This document shows, one piece after another, positions 28,066 to 28,323 of a stretch of 28,323 nt of DNA. The DNA is from a virus: IMG/VR virus record IMGVR_UViG_3300010391_000234, positions 1-28,323 of that record. One strand, written 5' to 3'. Within the stretch, counting starts at the first letter, position 1. Each line of letters starts with the position of its first letter. The notes under the pieces are model-generated. The model did no database searches. It worked only from the letters and a program-made list of their open reading frames with translations, and was not told where the DNA came from. The translations under genes and the position numbers were made by a program.

Positions 28066-28323
28066 ATGCTTTTATATTATAATCCCGACACGCAAGAATG
28101 GTCGAATTTCCCGAAGCCAGGATTTGTGATCGCGGATCCTGATTATCTTTTCGGTAATCAAAGCTCAAAGCCTGGAAGTCTCGGTTCAGCGTCCAAATCT
28201 GCAATACTTGGTCAAGTAGGCGCTGGCTCACCGTACGTTCCCCCCGTGGCGTTGGGCCAAGCGCCCTCGTTATCCTCCAATCCACAGCCGGGAGCCACAT
28301 TTCCTGCATTTGAGGTTCCCGGC
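28066..28323 (+). CDS. Partial protein, N-terminus only, runs off the right edge
   Basis: The ATG at 28066 follows AGGGG by five bases, and 86 codons are open to the edge. The product starts MLLYYNPDTQEWSNFPKPGF and then has SKSAILGQVGAGSPYVPPVA, with an ILGQVGxG module shared with the previous gene. The rest is proline-, serine- and glycine-rich. It may be an extended virion protein of the same family; its end is outside the window. Confidence 0.6.
   Translation, partial: MLLYYNPDTQEWSNFPKPGFVIADPDYLFGNQSSKPGSLGSASKSAILGQVGAGSPYVPPVALGQAPSLSSNPQPGATFPAFEVPG

Overview
The window reads as an internal piece of a tailed double-stranded DNA bacteriophage genome (class Caudoviricetes). Terminase, portal, scaffold and capsid are followed by head-completion and P22/T7-type tail-hub proteins, and no tape-measure or tail-tube gene of the sipho- or myovirus type is seen. 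This favours a short-tailed (podovirus-like) particle. All three standard stop codons are used, so the code looks normal. No integrase, tRNA, rRNA, CRISPR array or insertion sequence was found. The host cannot be told from the sequence, and no named phage is recognised.

Left arm (1 to about 13,870, mostly minus strand): early and middle genes packed with ATGA, TAATG or short overlaps. Read in the direction of transcription (right to left), the order is as follows. An unrecognised 165-codon gene (13372..13869) and a 300-bp operator-rich gap come first. Next is a set of small genes, including a membrane peptide, an ArdC-N antirestriction-like protein, two zinc-binding or unknown proteins and a DUF7249-type protein, plus three short genes separated by a repeated GC-rich stem-loop. 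After a two-gene plus-strand island (10264..10880, Vsr/PD-(D/E)XK-like nuclease) come the replication genes: a winged-helix initiator, a beta-class DNA methyltransferase carrying an inserted LAGLIDADG-like domain, a DnaC/IstB-type helicase loader, a small zinc protein, an NGO0469/SSB-like protein and a RecB/Cas4-fold exonuclease. The leftmost 5 kb holds a lipoprotein, two tiny membrane proteins, a probable TIM-barrel glycosidase broken by one in-frame stop, several unknown small genes, the C-terminal half of a cytosine methyltransferase and a DUF5131 protein.

Right arm (14,010 to the end, plus strand): late genes in canonical order. These are a probable small terminase, the large terminase, portal, a zinc-ribbon protein, two small genes missed by a 60-residue cutoff, scaffold, major capsid protein, a putative decoration protein, two head-tail adaptor-like proteins, a P22 gp10/T7 gp12-like tail-hub protein in two overlapping reading frames, and then a series of proline-, glutamine- and glycine-rich virion or ejection-type proteins that runs off the right edge.

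The observation I rate highest is the 213-bp gap between the divergent initiator gene and the plus-strand island. It can fold into a pseudoknotted RNA of about 100 nt whose last helix ends 2 to 3 nt from the Shine-Dalgarno of the replication initiator. Divergent promoters share one -35 element beside it. It has the layout of a translational riboswitch or an autoregulatory leader, and I do not recognise it as a known family. Other notable points are a near-leaderless promoter, repeated TGACAT/ATGTCA operators, SD-adjacent hairpin repeats, the split barrel, and the homing-endonuclease-like insertion in the methyltransferase.
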